Source of the DNA: Caldithrix abyssi
GTDB taxonomy: Bacteria; Calditrichota; Calditrichia; Calditrichales; Calditrichaceae
Length of the DNA: 64,000 bases
Direction of reading: 5' to 3'
Assembly (NCBI GenBank): GCA_011369465.1
Contig: DRQG01000015.1
Coordinates: 48,232 to 112,231 of the forward strand
The position numbers were made by a program, and so were the translations under genes. The notes under the pieces are model-generated. The model was not told where the DNA came from and ran no database searches. It was given only the letters and a program-made list of their open reading frames with translations. Below are positions 15,553 through 24,928 of this stretch, in pieces (within the stretch, counting starts at the first letter, position 1; every line of letters begins with the position of its first letter).

Positions 15553-16460
15553 AGTTTTTACATGCTGTCTATCCCGATTTATATCTTGTTGATCTCGATT
15601 TGCCGCTCACCGGCTTTCGACAGTTTATAAGCTGTTGGATCTTGCGCCGGCACGGCCAAACGGTTGTGGTTGATCCCGGCCCGGCTTCCACGGCTTCTCG
15701 TGTAGCCGAAGCGCTCAAACATCTGGGTATTGAGCAGCCGGATTTTATCCTGCTTACCCACATTCATCTTGACCACGCCGGAGGCGCCGGACAATTGGTA
15801 CAATATTACCCGCAGACTTCCGTTTTCGTTCATCCGATCGGCATACCCCACCTGAGCGATCCGAAAAAACTATGGGATAGCTCTTTAAAGGTACTCGGCG
15901 AGATTGCCCGCGCATACGGCCGGCCGGTATCCGTTCCCGCCGCCAATCTTTTCTCTACGGAAGAATTGCAAAAAAAATCCCACGGCATCCATGTTTACGA
16001 AACGCCCGGCCACGCCTCGCATCATGTTTGTTACGCCATTGATGATCTGCTTTTTGCCGGCGAAGTTGCCGGCGTTTTCTTACCCGTTGATAGTGGCAGC
16101 TATATGCGCATTGCCACGCCGCCCGTTTTTAAATATACGGTTTATCGTAATTCTCTGCTTAAAGCTGCGGAGATTCCGGCAAAGCAAATTTGCTTTGGCC
16201 ATTACGGGCTTGCCAAATATGATCCCCAAATTATTACCCGCGCCCTGCAACAACTGGATTTGTGGATGTCCATTATAGGCAAGTTTACCTTCCCGTTGGA
16301 TGACGCCGGCTACCGAACGGTCTTTAACGAAATTCTTCAGAAAGATCCCACTCTACAAACATACCGCTTTCTACCGGATGATATACAATCAAGGGAAAAA
16401 TATTTTTGCCTGAACAGCATCAAAGGCATGCACGGATATATATTAAAAAATGATAAATAA
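15549..16460 (+). CDS. Metallo-beta-lactamase-fold hydrolase
   Basis: 303 aa from the ATG that overlaps the transporter stop (ATGA) and follows GGAAGAG; an ATG 12 nt upstream is an alternative. The binuclear-zinc motif is THIHLDHAGG, with later His in GHASHH and the third ligand near FGHYG. The layout is that of glyoxalase II/other broad MBL hydrolases, with no beta-lactamase-specific trait. The N-terminus lacks a signal peptide, so it is cytosolic. The substrate is unknown. Confidence 0.85.
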   Translation: MKFLHAVYPDLYLVDLDLPLTGFRQFISCWILRRHGQTVVVDPGPASTASRVAEALKHLGIEQPDFILLTHIHLDHAGGAGQLVQYYPQTSVFVHPIGIPHLSDPKKLWDSSLKVLGEIARAYGRPVSVPAANLFSTEELQKKSHGIHVYETPGHASHHVCYAIDDLLFAGEVAGVFLPVDSGSYMRIATPPVFKYTVYRNSLLKAAEIPAKQICFGHYGLAKYDPQIITRALQQLDLWMSIIGKFTFPLDDAGYRTVFNEILQKDPTLQTYRFLPDDIQSREKYFCLNSIKGMHGYILKNDK

Positions 16461-16503
16461 TAATATTTCTTTTGGGATTGCCGGTTTGCCGGTCCGGTTC
16501 GTT

Positions 16504-17655
16504 TTATATCAATTTTTTTATATCATCGCTATCTGGATTGATATATATTTCATCTCCCGATGAAATTTCACTGTCTGTCCGTTCCATGGTGGAGTTACCG
16601 GTTATACGGCGATATATGACGTTATGTGCCAGCAATAAACAATTGTTGGCGACCGCCAGCGTATATCCCAAACTTATATATCCCGCCAGCATAAGAAAGA
16701 GAAACACCAAAACAGAGGACACCTGTGCAGACGTGGTTAGTTCCAGCGGCTGATACATCTTTTTAAGATAAATGATTTTGGAACCCGTCGGGCCCAGTAA
16801 TTCTTTAACCGCCGTATCCAGCCCTCCCATTGCCAATTGGGCATAATACAAAGCGTTATCCAAAATGGGCGCCAGGGAATGCATCAAAGGCATAAACAGG
16901 TTGGAATAAATGATCAAACCGATTTTCAGAATGGCCAGAAAAAAAATCAGGGCAAAAACTACAAGTACGACGGTAGTGATTCCATAAACGATTAAGCGCA
17001 AAGGCTGAGCCCAGGTTATGCGCATGGCTTGTACCGCTGTCCCGAATCCATCCTCTTCCGTGGCCGCCATAATGACCGGTCCGAAAAAAAGAGCAATGAT
17101 AAAACTGAGCGCAAAAAAGACCAAGACCATTCCGGCGAAAATATAGGGGAGCGTGGCCAGTGAATTCAGTATCTCTCCCAACCAGGGTATCTTTCCAACT
17201 GCCGCCATAATCAACGCGCCCAAAACGAAGGGAATGATCAGGAAAAGAAACGTTAATAGAACACCGGCGACAGAAGTCCAGCGTTTTCCGGCAAAACGAA
17301 AAGCCTGTTTATATGTATAGGATAGATTCCGTCTTAAATACATATAGGCTGCCCGGCTGACAGCCGTATTGAAAACAAGCAAAACAAAACCGGCCAATAT
17401 CAGCCCTGTAAAATAAATGATGTGTGAAAGGAGCGGCATCCCTTCCGGCAAATACGGAATAAACAGTCCGTATTGCTGCCAGAGCGAAACCGGACATGAC
17501 CCATTGCCACTGGCAAAAAAAGCACTGTACGAAAATACCAGATAAATAATGTGCACCGCGATTATTCCCACGGTCGCAATAAATATACGTTGTGGACCTA
17601 TGGCCGCCCTTGGCGCTTTGAACAAGTCTCTGATATCATTATAGAAGTGATTCAT
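16504..17655 (-). CDS. Multi-pass inner-membrane protein of unknown function
   Basis: 383 aa with six to seven hydrophobic segments (for example IFIATVGIIAVHIIYLVF, IIYFTGLILAGFVLLVF, VLLTFLFLIIPFVLGALIMA and VLVFLFLMLAGYISLGYTLA). Gly- and Pro-rich breaks inside the helices suggest a channel-like or scaffold protein. No catalytic motif is recognised. It follows the double-SPOR lipoprotein by 14 bp and so joins a cell-wall-related transcription unit with SpoIID. The cytosolic C-terminal tail is acidic. Confidence 0.75.
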   Translation of the reverse strand: MNHFYNDIRDLFKAPRAAIGPQRIFIATVGIIAVHIIYLVFSYSAFFASGNGSCPVSLWQQYGLFIPYLPEGMPLLSHIIYFTGLILAGFVLLVFNTAVSRAAYMYLRRNLSYTYKQAFRFAGKRWTSVAGVLLTFLFLIIPFVLGALIMAAVGKIPWLGEILNSLATLPYIFAGMVLVFFALSFIIALFFGPVIMAATEEDGFGTAVQAMRITWAQPLRLIVYGITTVVLVVFALIFFLAILKIGLIIYSNLFMPLMHSLAPILDNALYYAQLAMGGLDTAVKELLGPTGSKIIYLKKMYQPLELTTSAQVSSVLVFLFLMLAGYISLGYTLAVANNCLLLAHNVIYRRITGNSTMERTDSEISSGDEIYINPDSDDIKKLI

Positions 17656-17669
17656 TGGTAACCCGTTTG

Positions 17670-18431
17670 TTATTTTACAATCCAGGCGTCCGGATAGCCG
17701 CCGGTACGTAACTTTTTTAATTCCGCTTTTGCTTTTTCACGGGAGGAAAAGTTCCCAATAAAAACTTTATACAGGGTTCCGGCTTTATGAATTATGACCG
17801 GAAGATTATATTTTTGTTTAATTTCCTCACTTAGCCCCTCGGCGCGCAATGAATCTGCCGTGGCCAGTATCTGTATGCGAACCCCCCGATCTTCCTGCCG
17901 ATCATTTTCTGCTTTATTCACCGGGTTCATTGTCGTATCAGCCGGAGTGTCTTTCGGAATACGAATCGTTGTTTGCACCACCCAGGCGCCGGGATAACCG
18001 TTTTGTCGTAAATCCTTTTTCTTTTTTTCCGCATCGTTTCTGTACAAAAAGTCGCCAACCTGTATTTTAAACAAGCCCTTATCTTTAAACAGATAAACCG
18101 AATCCGTTTGTGCGGATTTGATCCGATGGCGGATGCTCAGCGCATTTATTGAGTCCAGACCGGCGAAGGCCTGTACGCGAAAACCTTCTATTTCCTTATA
18201 TTTTAGAGGCGGAGGAGGCGGCGGCACCAGGCGGGCGTGCAAGGGGAATGTATCTGCTTTTGCCGCGATGACCGCATCAATAAAAGGATCGGAAATATCT
18301 TTTTGTTGATAAAATAACACGCTGTCCACCTTGGCCCGGGGCTGCTCTTTTTTAACCAGCAGCGAAGGTTGACAGCTTATGATTACGATGAGCAGTAAAA
18401 TAAAAATACACCGGGAAATTGTTTTCATCAA
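17670..18431 (-). CDS. Lipoprotein with two SPOR domains
   Basis: 253 aa. Residues 1-20 form a lipoprotein signal with lipobox VIISC, so the protein is anchored in a membrane facing the periplasm. Two SPOR repeats follow (about 95-165 and 182-253), each with the typical ending: LFKIQVGDFLYRNDAEKKKK ... GYPGAWVV and LYKVFIGNFSSREKAKAEL ... GYPDAWIV. SPOR domains bind denuded glycan strands at division sites. Its start overlaps the SpoIID stop by 4 nt, so the two are translationally coupled and probably act on the same glycan. Confidence 0.88.
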   Translation of the reverse strand: MMKTISRCIFILLLIVIISCQPSLLVKKEQPRAKVDSVLFYQQKDISDPFIDAVIAAKADTFPLHARLVPPPPPPLKYKEIEGFRVQAFAGLDSINALSIRHRIKSAQTDSVYLFKDKGLFKIQVGDFLYRNDAEKKKKDLRQNGYPGAWVVQTTIRIPKDTPADTTMNPVNKAENDRQEDRGVRIQILATADSLRAEGLSEEIKQKYNLPVIIHKAGTLYKVFIGNFSSREKAKAELKKLRTGGYPDAWIVK

Positions 18432-19660
18432 TACACCTTTTTTAAATAGGTACCGGGATAATATTTATTTACCAGAATATCATAATATTTAAATCCTTTT
18501 TTCGACATATAAAGCGCCCCCCACTGACACATTCCTGCGCCGTGTCCGTATCCGCCGCCTTCCAATACCAGCATTGTATCATTTTCTACATGCGCTAAGA
18601 ATAAATTGCTGAGTAGCGGGCCTTCGCCGGAAGTGGATAGAAATTTTCGTATGTCATAATTTTCCAGCCACAAAACCTGATCGCCATAGCGAATGCCCAG
18701 CCGTTCCACTCTGCCGGTCGGTTTTCTTTTGGCTATGAAAACAGACATTTCTATATCTACGGTATCCGATGGATTTTTAGCGTATAAAGAAGGTTTACCC
18801 CGCGCGGCAAACAGCGAATCCAGTTGCCGCAGTGTAAACCGGCGCGTCCACCGATAGCGCGGAGATATGCTACAGGCAAACTGATCACCGATTATGTCCT
18901 TTCGAATCGTCTTTTTATCCTCCAGATCTTCTTTCCCCTTTTTTGTTCCTATTGTATCTTCCAAAACGCCGCCGCAGGTAGAATGATAGTAAGTAAGCGC
19001 AAGATTCTTTCCTTTCATCAAGACGTCGCCCCGGGTTTTATTTACGGCCAAATCACCATATTCTGTCCGATATTCAAATCCTTTGTACACCTGGTCACGC
19101 ACATCGTCATAAACGTCAAAGGCTTCGTCTTTTCGCATCCTCATTCGACCAAGCGCATAGGTCCGGGCGCAAATGGCCTGTGCTTTTACCGCTTCCAGAT
19201 TATCCCTCTCTTTGCTGGGCATTTCCGCAGGAACAACACATTTTATGTACTCTTCCAACGGCAAGGTGTTCATAACGGCTACACTGTTTTTATTGCTGAT
19301 ATAAAAGGTCAGTTTACCCGTATGTTTTTTCCCTTCGTAAATAAAATAGGACTCCGGGTCCTTCGGTTTAAAATCAATTATATCCGAAGATGTAAATACA
19401 AAAATACGATTTTCATTAAAAATCTTAAATCCGCGTTTTAAGGGACGGAAATATATTTTGTTGTTTTTTCTGCCAAAATCATAACGCGCCTCCTCTGCGA
19501 TAAGGCTATACGTACCGGAGAAGAACAGTGAATCGCGCTGGTCCGTTTCGTTTAACAGAACGCGTATCGGTGGTGATGGCGTTGTTTCCGGCTGGGGCGG
19601 TTTGGGTACACAGGAAAAGGCTATGAATAGAAGCGGGCTGATTATATAAAAATATTTCAT
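18428..19660 (-). CDS. SpoIID/LytB-domain lipoprotein
   Basis: 410 aa. It has a lipoprotein signal with lipobox IAFSC, a linker, then a SpoIID domain (about 120-405). Family motifs seen are LEEYIKCVVPAEMPSKERDNLEAVKAQAICARTYAL (spread over 130-165), YYHSTCGG, and the C-terminal GGYGHGAGMCQWGA. SpoIID of Bacillus is a lytic transglycosylase that cuts glycan stripped of peptides; LytB-type relatives enhance amidases. The adjoining SPOR protein recognises such stripped glycan, so the pair suggests a peptidoglycan-remodelling unit. This is not evidence of sporulation. Confidence 0.9.
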   Translation of the reverse strand: MKYFYIISPLLFIAFSCVPKPPQPETTPSPPIRVLLNETDQRDSLFFSGTYSLIAEEARYDFGRKNNKIYFRPLKRGFKIFNENRIFVFTSSDIIDFKPKDPESYFIYEGKKHTGKLTFYISNKNSVAVMNTLPLEEYIKCVVPAEMPSKERDNLEAVKAQAICARTYALGRMRMRKDEAFDVYDDVRDQVYKGFEYRTEYGDLAVNKTRGDVLMKGKNLALTYYHSTCGGVLEDTIGTKKGKEDLEDKKTIRKDIIGDQFACSISPRYRWTRRFTLRQLDSLFAARGKPSLYAKNPSDTVDIEMSVFIAKRKPTGRVERLGIRYGDQVLWLENYDIRKFLSTSGEGPLLSNLFLAHVENDTMLVLEGGGYGHGAGMCQWGALYMSKKGFKYYDILVNKYYPGTYLKKVY

Positions 19661-19841
19661 TATTTATCCCGTAAAACTATTTCCCAATTATCACTTGACA
19701 TAATTTAATGATTTTTAATTCAAATCCATATTCTTTTTCATTGGCGTGTTTGGAGCTGCCGTTTGGCGCCGACTATTAATATAAAGGTAATTCTTTGAAT
19801 AAAGAGTTAAAAAATTTTCCTTTTTTTAACCGGATCGAATA

Positions 19842-19869
19842 TTGACTTTTGCCCGTATAAATGTATATT
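19842..19869 (+). promoter_or_regulatory. Probable sigma70-type promoter
   Basis: TTGACT, a 16-nt spacer and TATATT lie 42-69 bp before the ATG of the rightward 247-aa gene in the 250-bp divergent gap upstream of the SpoIID gene. The hexamers differ from consensus at few positions, but promoter sequences of this lineage are not established. Confidence 0.45.
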
Positions 19870-19910
19870 AGAATTAAAGAAAGTAACCGTTTTGCAGCGA
19901 GTTGTAAAAA

Positions 19911-20654
19911 ATGATTTCAAAATCTGATCTGGAAAAATCGATCCAAGAGATTTATAAACTTTTTCTCGAGCGTAATGTAAGCAATGCATTTACTCTGGAA
20001 TCTATCAATTCTATTTTTGAAATTGGTAATGAAGTTTTTATGCGCAATAACGCTGAGGAAATAGAAAAGCTTTATAATCGGCCTAAATCTGAAGCTCCCG
20101 ATCTTTTGGATGACGAACCTTTTTCATTCGAGCGGAATATCGAAATATATAAAAAACTGGAAAACCAGTTTAATGAGATCACCCCGGAACTTATTCAGCG
20201 TATTTTTGAATTAAACAGCCAGCTTGCCTGGAAAGATTATAAAGAAAAATACATTAAATACCTGCAGGATATTTACAAGAATCACGGTGATGACGAGTAT
20301 ATTAATTATCTGGCGGCAGTCGTTTTTTATGAAAAGAAACAATATTCCGAAGCCCTCAAATGCATCAATCTTGCCAGTTCGGAAAATTTTTCTTCTGCTT
20401 CCTACACCTTTATTAAGGGTTTGTGTATGAAACAGCTTGGCGAGCTGGATATTGCCCGTACTTATTTTTATCAAGCCCTGTTTTTAATCGAACTGATGCA
20501 GGACACGCCTCCCCGGCGTAAAAAGAACTCTAAAATCTATCCGAATTTTCCCGTGGAAATCCACGCCACAGTAGAAGGCATCCGCGCCGAGTTAAAGCAG
20601 CTGGATAAAACAGAAAATATTTATCAATACGAACTGCTGCCTTTATTAAAATAA
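19911..20654 (+). CDS. TPR-like hypothetical protein
   Basis: 247 aa, soluble and largely helical, with no signal peptide. The middle (about 125-190: YINYLAAVVFYEKKQYSEALKCINLA and SYTFIKGLCMKQLGELDIAR) looks like two tetratricopeptide helix pairs. The N-terminal 100 residues are acidic and not assignable. TPR proteins of this sort mediate protein contacts; no partner can be named. It stands alone on the plus strand between leftward operons with its own promoter-like sequence. Confidence 0.7.
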   Translation: MISKSDLEKSIQEIYKLFLERNVSNAFTLESINSIFEIGNEVFMRNNAEEIEKLYNRPKSEAPDLLDDEPFSFERNIEIYKKLENQFNEITPELIQRIFELNSQLAWKDYKEKYIKYLQDIYKNHGDDEYINYLAAVVFYEKKQYSEALKCINLASSENFSSASYTFIKGLCMKQLGELDIARTYFYQALFLIELMQDTPPRRKKNSKIYPNFPVEIHATVEGIRAELKQLDKTENIYQYELLPLLK

Positions 20655-20712
20655 TATCGCCTTTCCTCTAAAAATTCCTAAAGAGCTAAAATTGGGATTT
20701 TGAAAATCCATT

Positions 20713-21990
20713 CTATTTTGAGCCGGGAATCAAGTTTACAGTTCCCATCCATTCTTTTATTAGTTTTTCCGTAGCGTTTATATTATCCAGCGCAAATTGC
20801 TGCGTTTTTTGCCCGGCTACTTTCCTTTCCGCCTCGTTCAAAAGGAATCGTTCTACATAATTTTCAAATTCCTCTGCCGTGTTGAACACAAAGCCTCCGC
20901 CGGTTTTGCAGAGACGGACAGCTTCCGAAGCGTTTTGATGCGTTGGCCCGTACAATACCGGGATACCATAAACCGCGGCTTCCATCACATTATGAATGCC
21001 TTGTTTAAAACTGCCGCCCACAAAAGCCAAATGAGCGTATTTGTATAAATCGGCCAAAATACCAATGCGATCCACAAGCAAAATCCGTTCGGTAAAATCT
21101 TTTTGTACCTCACTGTACAATCGAACGCCTATGTCGTTAAGCTCTTTTGAAAGCATGGAAACAAATTCTTTGCTTGGATCATGCGGCACCGCAATGGTTT
21201 TTATTTTTGGGTACTTCTTCATTAACTTTTTTAACGGATTCAATATTTTGGCCGAATCCTCTTTCCAGATACTTCCCAGCACAATAACAAAGGCGTCTCT
21301 TTCCCAGCCCGGTGGCAGAAGTTGTTTTTTTAAGGCCTGTTCTTTTCGAATAAGAACCTGATCAAATTTTGTATCGCCGATGGCCTTTACTTCAGCCCGG
21401 TTAAAATATTGTTTAAAGGTTTGGGCATCGTCTTTACTTATGGCATAAATCCCGGTTAAGGATTCATAGGCCGGTTTAAGAATCCGCCGGGCCAGCCATC
21501 CGGTTCGGCTGGAAGTGGCTCCCAGCGACGCGTTAATCAAATACACCGGAATATTCATTTTACGCGCCACCAATACCTGGTTTATCCAGACATCATGTTT
21601 GGCTATAATAACCATCTGCGGCTCGAGGATGCTATAAAATTTTTTGACGGTTTGAGTAAAATCAAATGGTAGATATAAAAAGCCGTCAACGTCTTCATGA
21701 TTGTTGATAAATTCAAATCCCGACGGAGAAAAAAAGGTAATAATAACAGGCCGGTTATAGCGTTTTTTCAGAGTTTTTATCAGCGGTTTAACGTGTTCAA
21801 ATTCGCCCATTGAGGCTGTGTGGATCAAAACAGGTCTTGCAGAACTTCTTTTTCTTATTTGACGCGCTTCACCTAAAACCGAATAGCGCTTACGCAGCGC
21901 TTTACGAATTTTTTTATTAAAAAGAGCATAAATGTGGGCCAGTATAAAGAGTAGGGGGTACAAAATAAACCGGTACAAGTAGGTGCTCAT
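20713..21990 (-). CDS. waaA: 3-deoxy-D-manno-octulosonic acid transferase
   Basis: 425 aa, full family length. A membrane-anchoring N-terminus (FILYPLLFILAHIYALF) precedes the GT-B fold. The catalytic Glu is in SMGEFEHV; the DP-binding C-terminal half has LGSIWKEDSAK, FVGGSFKQGIHNVMEAAVYG and YGPTHQN. It attaches Kdo to lipid A precursor, so the cell makes Kdo-containing lipopolysaccharide. The loop usually written ETELWPN is KHDVWIN, as in some FCB-group proteins. It is last in a unit with the heptosyltransferase and prenyl synthase. Confidence 0.93.
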   Translation of the reverse strand: MSTYLYRFILYPLLFILAHIYALFNKKIRKALRKRYSVLGEARQIRKRSSARPVLIHTASMGEFEHVKPLIKTLKKRYNRPVIITFFSPSGFEFINNHEDVDGFLYLPFDFTQTVKKFYSILEPQMVIIAKHDVWINQVLVARKMNIPVYLINASLGATSSRTGWLARRILKPAYESLTGIYAISKDDAQTFKQYFNRAEVKAIGDTKFDQVLIRKEQALKKQLLPPGWERDAFVIVLGSIWKEDSAKILNPLKKLMKKYPKIKTIAVPHDPSKEFVSMLSKELNDIGVRLYSEVQKDFTERILLVDRIGILADLYKYAHLAFVGGSFKQGIHNVMEAAVYGIPVLYGPTHQNASEAVRLCKTGGGFVFNTAEEFENYVERFLLNEAERKVAGQKTQQFALDNINATEKLIKEWMGTVNLIPGSK

Positions 21991-22005
21991 CAGCTTTCTG
22001 TCCCA

Positions 22006-23031
22006 CTAATTTGTATTCAGAAATTTTTGTACGCTGTTAAATACATCCTTGCTGTTAATTTGCTGCATACATTTAAAATGACCTAACGGGCAGCGGCTAC
22101 GACCGATATGTGAACAAGGACGACACCATAAATTATTTGCTTCATGAACCCGGGCAACACTTTTGTAAGGGAAAAATCCCAATTCTTTTACCGTGGAGCC
22201 GAATATGGAAACCACAGGTGTGTTTACTGCCGTTGCCAAATGCATAAGCCCGGAATCGTTAGTGACAATAACCCGTGCCCGGCTGACTATAACCGCGGCC
22301 TGCAACAATGTTAGCTGTCCGGCAAGATTAATAATACGGTTCGAGGTAACCAGAGCAGAGGCATATTTTCTTTCTTCTTTATTGCCCAGTAAAATGATCT
22401 GTTTATTGGTTGATTGCAGTAATTCTTTTATCAATTGATCGAATTTTTCTATTGGCCATCGTTTGGTATAGTGGGCGGCGCCCGGCGCTAAAACAATATA
22501 ATCATGATATACGTTATTCTTTCTTAAAATATGTTTGGCTTCAACATCCACCGAATCCTTCCAGAATAATTCCAAACCGTTATCATCATCTTTTATTCCT
22601 TCTTTCGCTCCAACCCGTAAATACCTTTGGGGGATGGAAATAACCGAATTATAAAAATTCAGTTTTGTATAAACTAAAAAGGCTCTTTTCAGCTTATCTT
22701 TATGTATTTTGTATGAACGTGCCTTATTTAATTTGGAAACGATATAACGGGTGCGATAATTATTGTGCAAATCGAAAACCAGATCGTATTGGTTGTCGGA
22801 CAGTTTTCTGCTTAATTCTTTAAGACCCGGCAGGCCGGTTTCCTTATCATATTTATAAATGTTATTTAAATGCGGGTTAAACCGGATAAGCGGAAAGAAC
22901 TCCGTTTTTACCACAAAATCTATTCGGGCATGGGGATAAGCAATGCGGGTTTGACGTATAAAAGGTGTGGCCAGCAATACATCGCCAATAGAGCTCAGAC
23001 GCAGGATCAGTATGTTTACTCTATTTTCCAT
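22006..23031 (-). CDS. Glycosyltransferase family 9 (heptosyltransferase)
   Basis: 341 aa. The N-terminus ILILRLSSIGDVLLATPFIRQ and the C-terminal VSRARVIVTNDSGLMHLATAVNTP with VVSIFGST are diagnostic of ADP-heptose:LPS heptosyltransferases. It would add heptose to the Kdo-lipid A core. Encoded 15 bp before waaA, with gmhB of the heptose pathway elsewhere in the window, it completes a coherent inner-core set. Whether it acts as heptosyltransferase I or II cannot be decided. A Cys cluster near the C-terminus (LWCRPCSHIGRSRCPLGHFKC) is seen in many GT9 proteins. Confidence 0.9.
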   Translation of the reverse strand: MENRVNILILRLSSIGDVLLATPFIRQTRIAYPHARIDFVVKTEFFPLIRFNPHLNNIYKYDKETGLPGLKELSRKLSDNQYDLVFDLHNNYRTRYIVSKLNKARSYKIHKDKLKRAFLVYTKLNFYNSVISIPQRYLRVGAKEGIKDDDNGLELFWKDSVDVEAKHILRKNNVYHDYIVLAPGAAHYTKRWPIEKFDQLIKELLQSTNKQIILLGNKEERKYASALVTSNRIINLAGQLTLLQAAVIVSRARVIVTNDSGLMHLATAVNTPVVSIFGSTVKELGFFPYKSVARVHEANNLWCRPCSHIGRSRCPLGHFKCMQQINSKDVFNSVQKFLNTN

Positions 23032-23034
23032 ATA

Positions 23035-24012
23035 TTATTTTTTTCTCTGAATTACATAATCAACAAAATGGTACATGGCTTCGCGAACTTTAGTTTCCGG
23101 ATAATCACGAATACTTTCTTTTGCCCTGGCCGCATATTGTAAATACATATCCTTGGCGTATTCTATACCGTTGTGTCTCTCGGCAAAATCAATAATGTAT
23201 TTTATTTCCTTTTTACCCACTCCCCGTTTAAGATATTTTTTTACTTTTTTAATATCATCTTTGGAGGCCTGGCTAAATGCGTGGATGAGCGGAAGGGTGA
23301 TTTTTTTATCCTTCATATCATTCCCGACCGGTTTTCCCAATATCTTTTGGTGACCGTAATAATCCAGCAGATCGTCCTTTATCTGAAAGGCGATGCCTAG
23401 GTTTTCACCATAGCTTTTAAGGTTGTTGATCGCTTTTTCGTCATTCGTTGTGCTCATGGCACCTAAAGCAGACGCCGCACTGATTAATGCCGCTGTTTTG
23501 TTGCTTATGATTTCAAAATATTCTTCTTCGCTAATATTTAACTTGCGCGATTTTTCTATCTGTAATAATTCTCCCTTGCTGAGTCGTTTGGATACGTCGG
23601 CAAGTATTTTCATCACTTCTATTTTACCCGTATCCGTAGCTCCGATAAGGCATTTGGAAAGCATATAATCGCCCATCAACACGGCAACCTTGTTCTTCCA
23701 TACTGCATTTATCGAAGGGAAACCTCTTCGTATTTCGGCATCATCCACCACATCATCGTGTACAAGAGAGGCGGTATGAAGCAGCTCTATAATGGCCGCC
23801 ACAAGATAGGTTTCCCGAGTGGCCTCTCCCACCAGCCTGGCGGACATAATCACCAGAAGGGGCCGGAGGCGCTTTCCCTTATGACGCACGACATATTTAA
23901 CAATGGTGTCGATGAGTTTTACATTTGAGGCCAAAATTTCATGAAAGACCCGATCGTATTCTTCAAGATCTTTAAGAAAAGGGGCTTTTATTTTATCAAT
24001 TTCGCTTTTCAT
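23035..24012 (-). CDS. ispB: Polyprenyl diphosphate synthase
   Basis: 325 aa trans-prenyltransferase. The first Asp-rich motif is LVHDDVVDDAEIRRG and the second FQIKDDLLDYYG; GKRLRPLLVIMSARL precedes them. It elongates farnesyl diphosphate with isopentenyl units, typically to the C35-C45 side chain of menaquinone or ubiquinone. The residues before the first motif that set product length do not allow an exact chain assignment. It ends 3 bp before the GT9 gene and thus shares the LPS transcript. Confidence 0.88.
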   Translation of the reverse strand: MKSEIDKIKAPFLKDLEEYDRVFHEILASNVKLIDTIVKYVVRHKGKRLRPLLVIMSARLVGEATRETYLVAAIIELLHTASLVHDDVVDDAEIRRGFPSINAVWKNKVAVLMGDYMLSKCLIGATDTGKIEVMKILADVSKRLSKGELLQIEKSRKLNISEEEYFEIISNKTAALISAASALGAMSTTNDEKAINNLKSYGENLGIAFQIKDDLLDYYGHQKILGKPVGNDMKDKKITLPLIHAFSQASKDDIKKVKKYLKRGVGKKEIKYIIDFAERHNGIEYAKDMYLQYAARAKESIRDYPETKVREAMYHFVDYVIQRKK

Positions 24013-24130
24013 TCAATTAATTTTTTAGAAAATATTTGTTAAATAAAATATGAATGTACTCATATTATCCGATCATATCAAGGCAGGTGTTTTCAAATTA
24101 GTTTAATAGGAAAGTTGCCGGACACAATAC

Positions 24131-24898
24131 TTATGATGTTGATTCGTTGGTTTCCTGCAGAGTTTGTTTCTCTTTTTTTCGGAAAAAATAACTAATCCAA
24201 ATGGTTACTTCATAAAGAAGTACCAAAGGAATAGCCAGAAGAATTTGTGTTGTGGGATCCGGCGGTGTGAGGATGGCAGCCAATACAAAGAATACAACAA
24301 TTGCATAACGTCGGTATTTTTTTAGAAATTCCGGCGTTAAAATACCCAGCTTGGTTAGAAACAGACTTACGACGGGCAGCTCAAAAACGATGCCGAATAC
24401 CAAAATAATGCGCGCCATAAATCCAAAATAAAAATCCAGGGCAATGTTATTTGTTACATTGGGCGGCGCCAGACCTAAAAAGAAATCCAGCGCAAAAGGA
24501 ATGATAACAAAATAAGCGAATGCGCTGCCGGCCAGGAAACTGATGGTGGCAAACATAATTACCGGTATTACATACTTTCGTTCCTTTTCCAGAAGGCCGG
24601 GCGCTACAAAACTCCAGATTTGGTAAAAAATGTACGGCAGACTAAAGATAATACCCGATATGAGCGCAAGTTCAAGCTTAATGACAAAAACCGCCTGCAC
24701 TTTAAGCACTTGAAGATTGATCGGTTGCTTAAGATTGCGGGTACTGTACAACAAAAAATCCAGTAAGTAATCGGAAAAGAAAAAAGCAAGAATGGTAAAT
24801 ATACCCACAGCGATCAATGAGCGTATAATCCGCCACCTCAGTTCTTCGAGGTGATCCAAAAAGGGCATTTCGACTTCGTCTATTTTTTGCCTGGGCAT
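24131..24898 (-). CDS. tatC: Twin-arginine translocase subunit TatC
   Basis: 255 aa with six membrane helices. The N-terminal signature EMPFLDHLEELRWRIIRSL is the cytosolic region that recognises twin-arginine signal peptides; the helix FVAPGLLEKERKYVIP and the ILTPPDPTTQILLAIPL stretch are also conserved. It forms the receptor of the Tat pathway, which exports folded, often cofactor-bearing proteins. No TatA/TatB gene is seen in the neighbourhood. It is 30 bp downstream of glyA. Confidence 0.95.
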   Translation of the reverse strand: MPRQKIDEVEMPFLDHLEELRWRIIRSLIAVGIFTILAFFFSDYLLDFLLYSTRNLKQPINLQVLKVQAVFVIKLELALISGIIFSLPYIFYQIWSFVAPGLLEKERKYVIPVIMFATISFLAGSAFAYFVIIPFALDFFLGLAPPNVTNNIALDFYFGFMARIILVFGIVFELPVVSLFLTKLGILTPEFLKKYRRYAIVVFFVLAAILTPPDPTTQILLAIPLVLLYEVTIWISYFFRKKEKQTLQETNESTS

Positions 24899-24928
24899 AA
24901 ATTTTATCTGATTTAAAAAGTATTCCGG

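Noticed and set aside
18824..19441. 205-codon plus-strand frame inside the SpoIID gene
   Set aside because: Antisense shadow of a well-supported lipoprotein gene; composition has no protein-family character.
20695..20709. GGATTTT-G-AAAATCC hairpin between the 247-aa gene and waaA
   Set aside because: Short AT-rich stem with no clean T-run; too weak to call a terminator.
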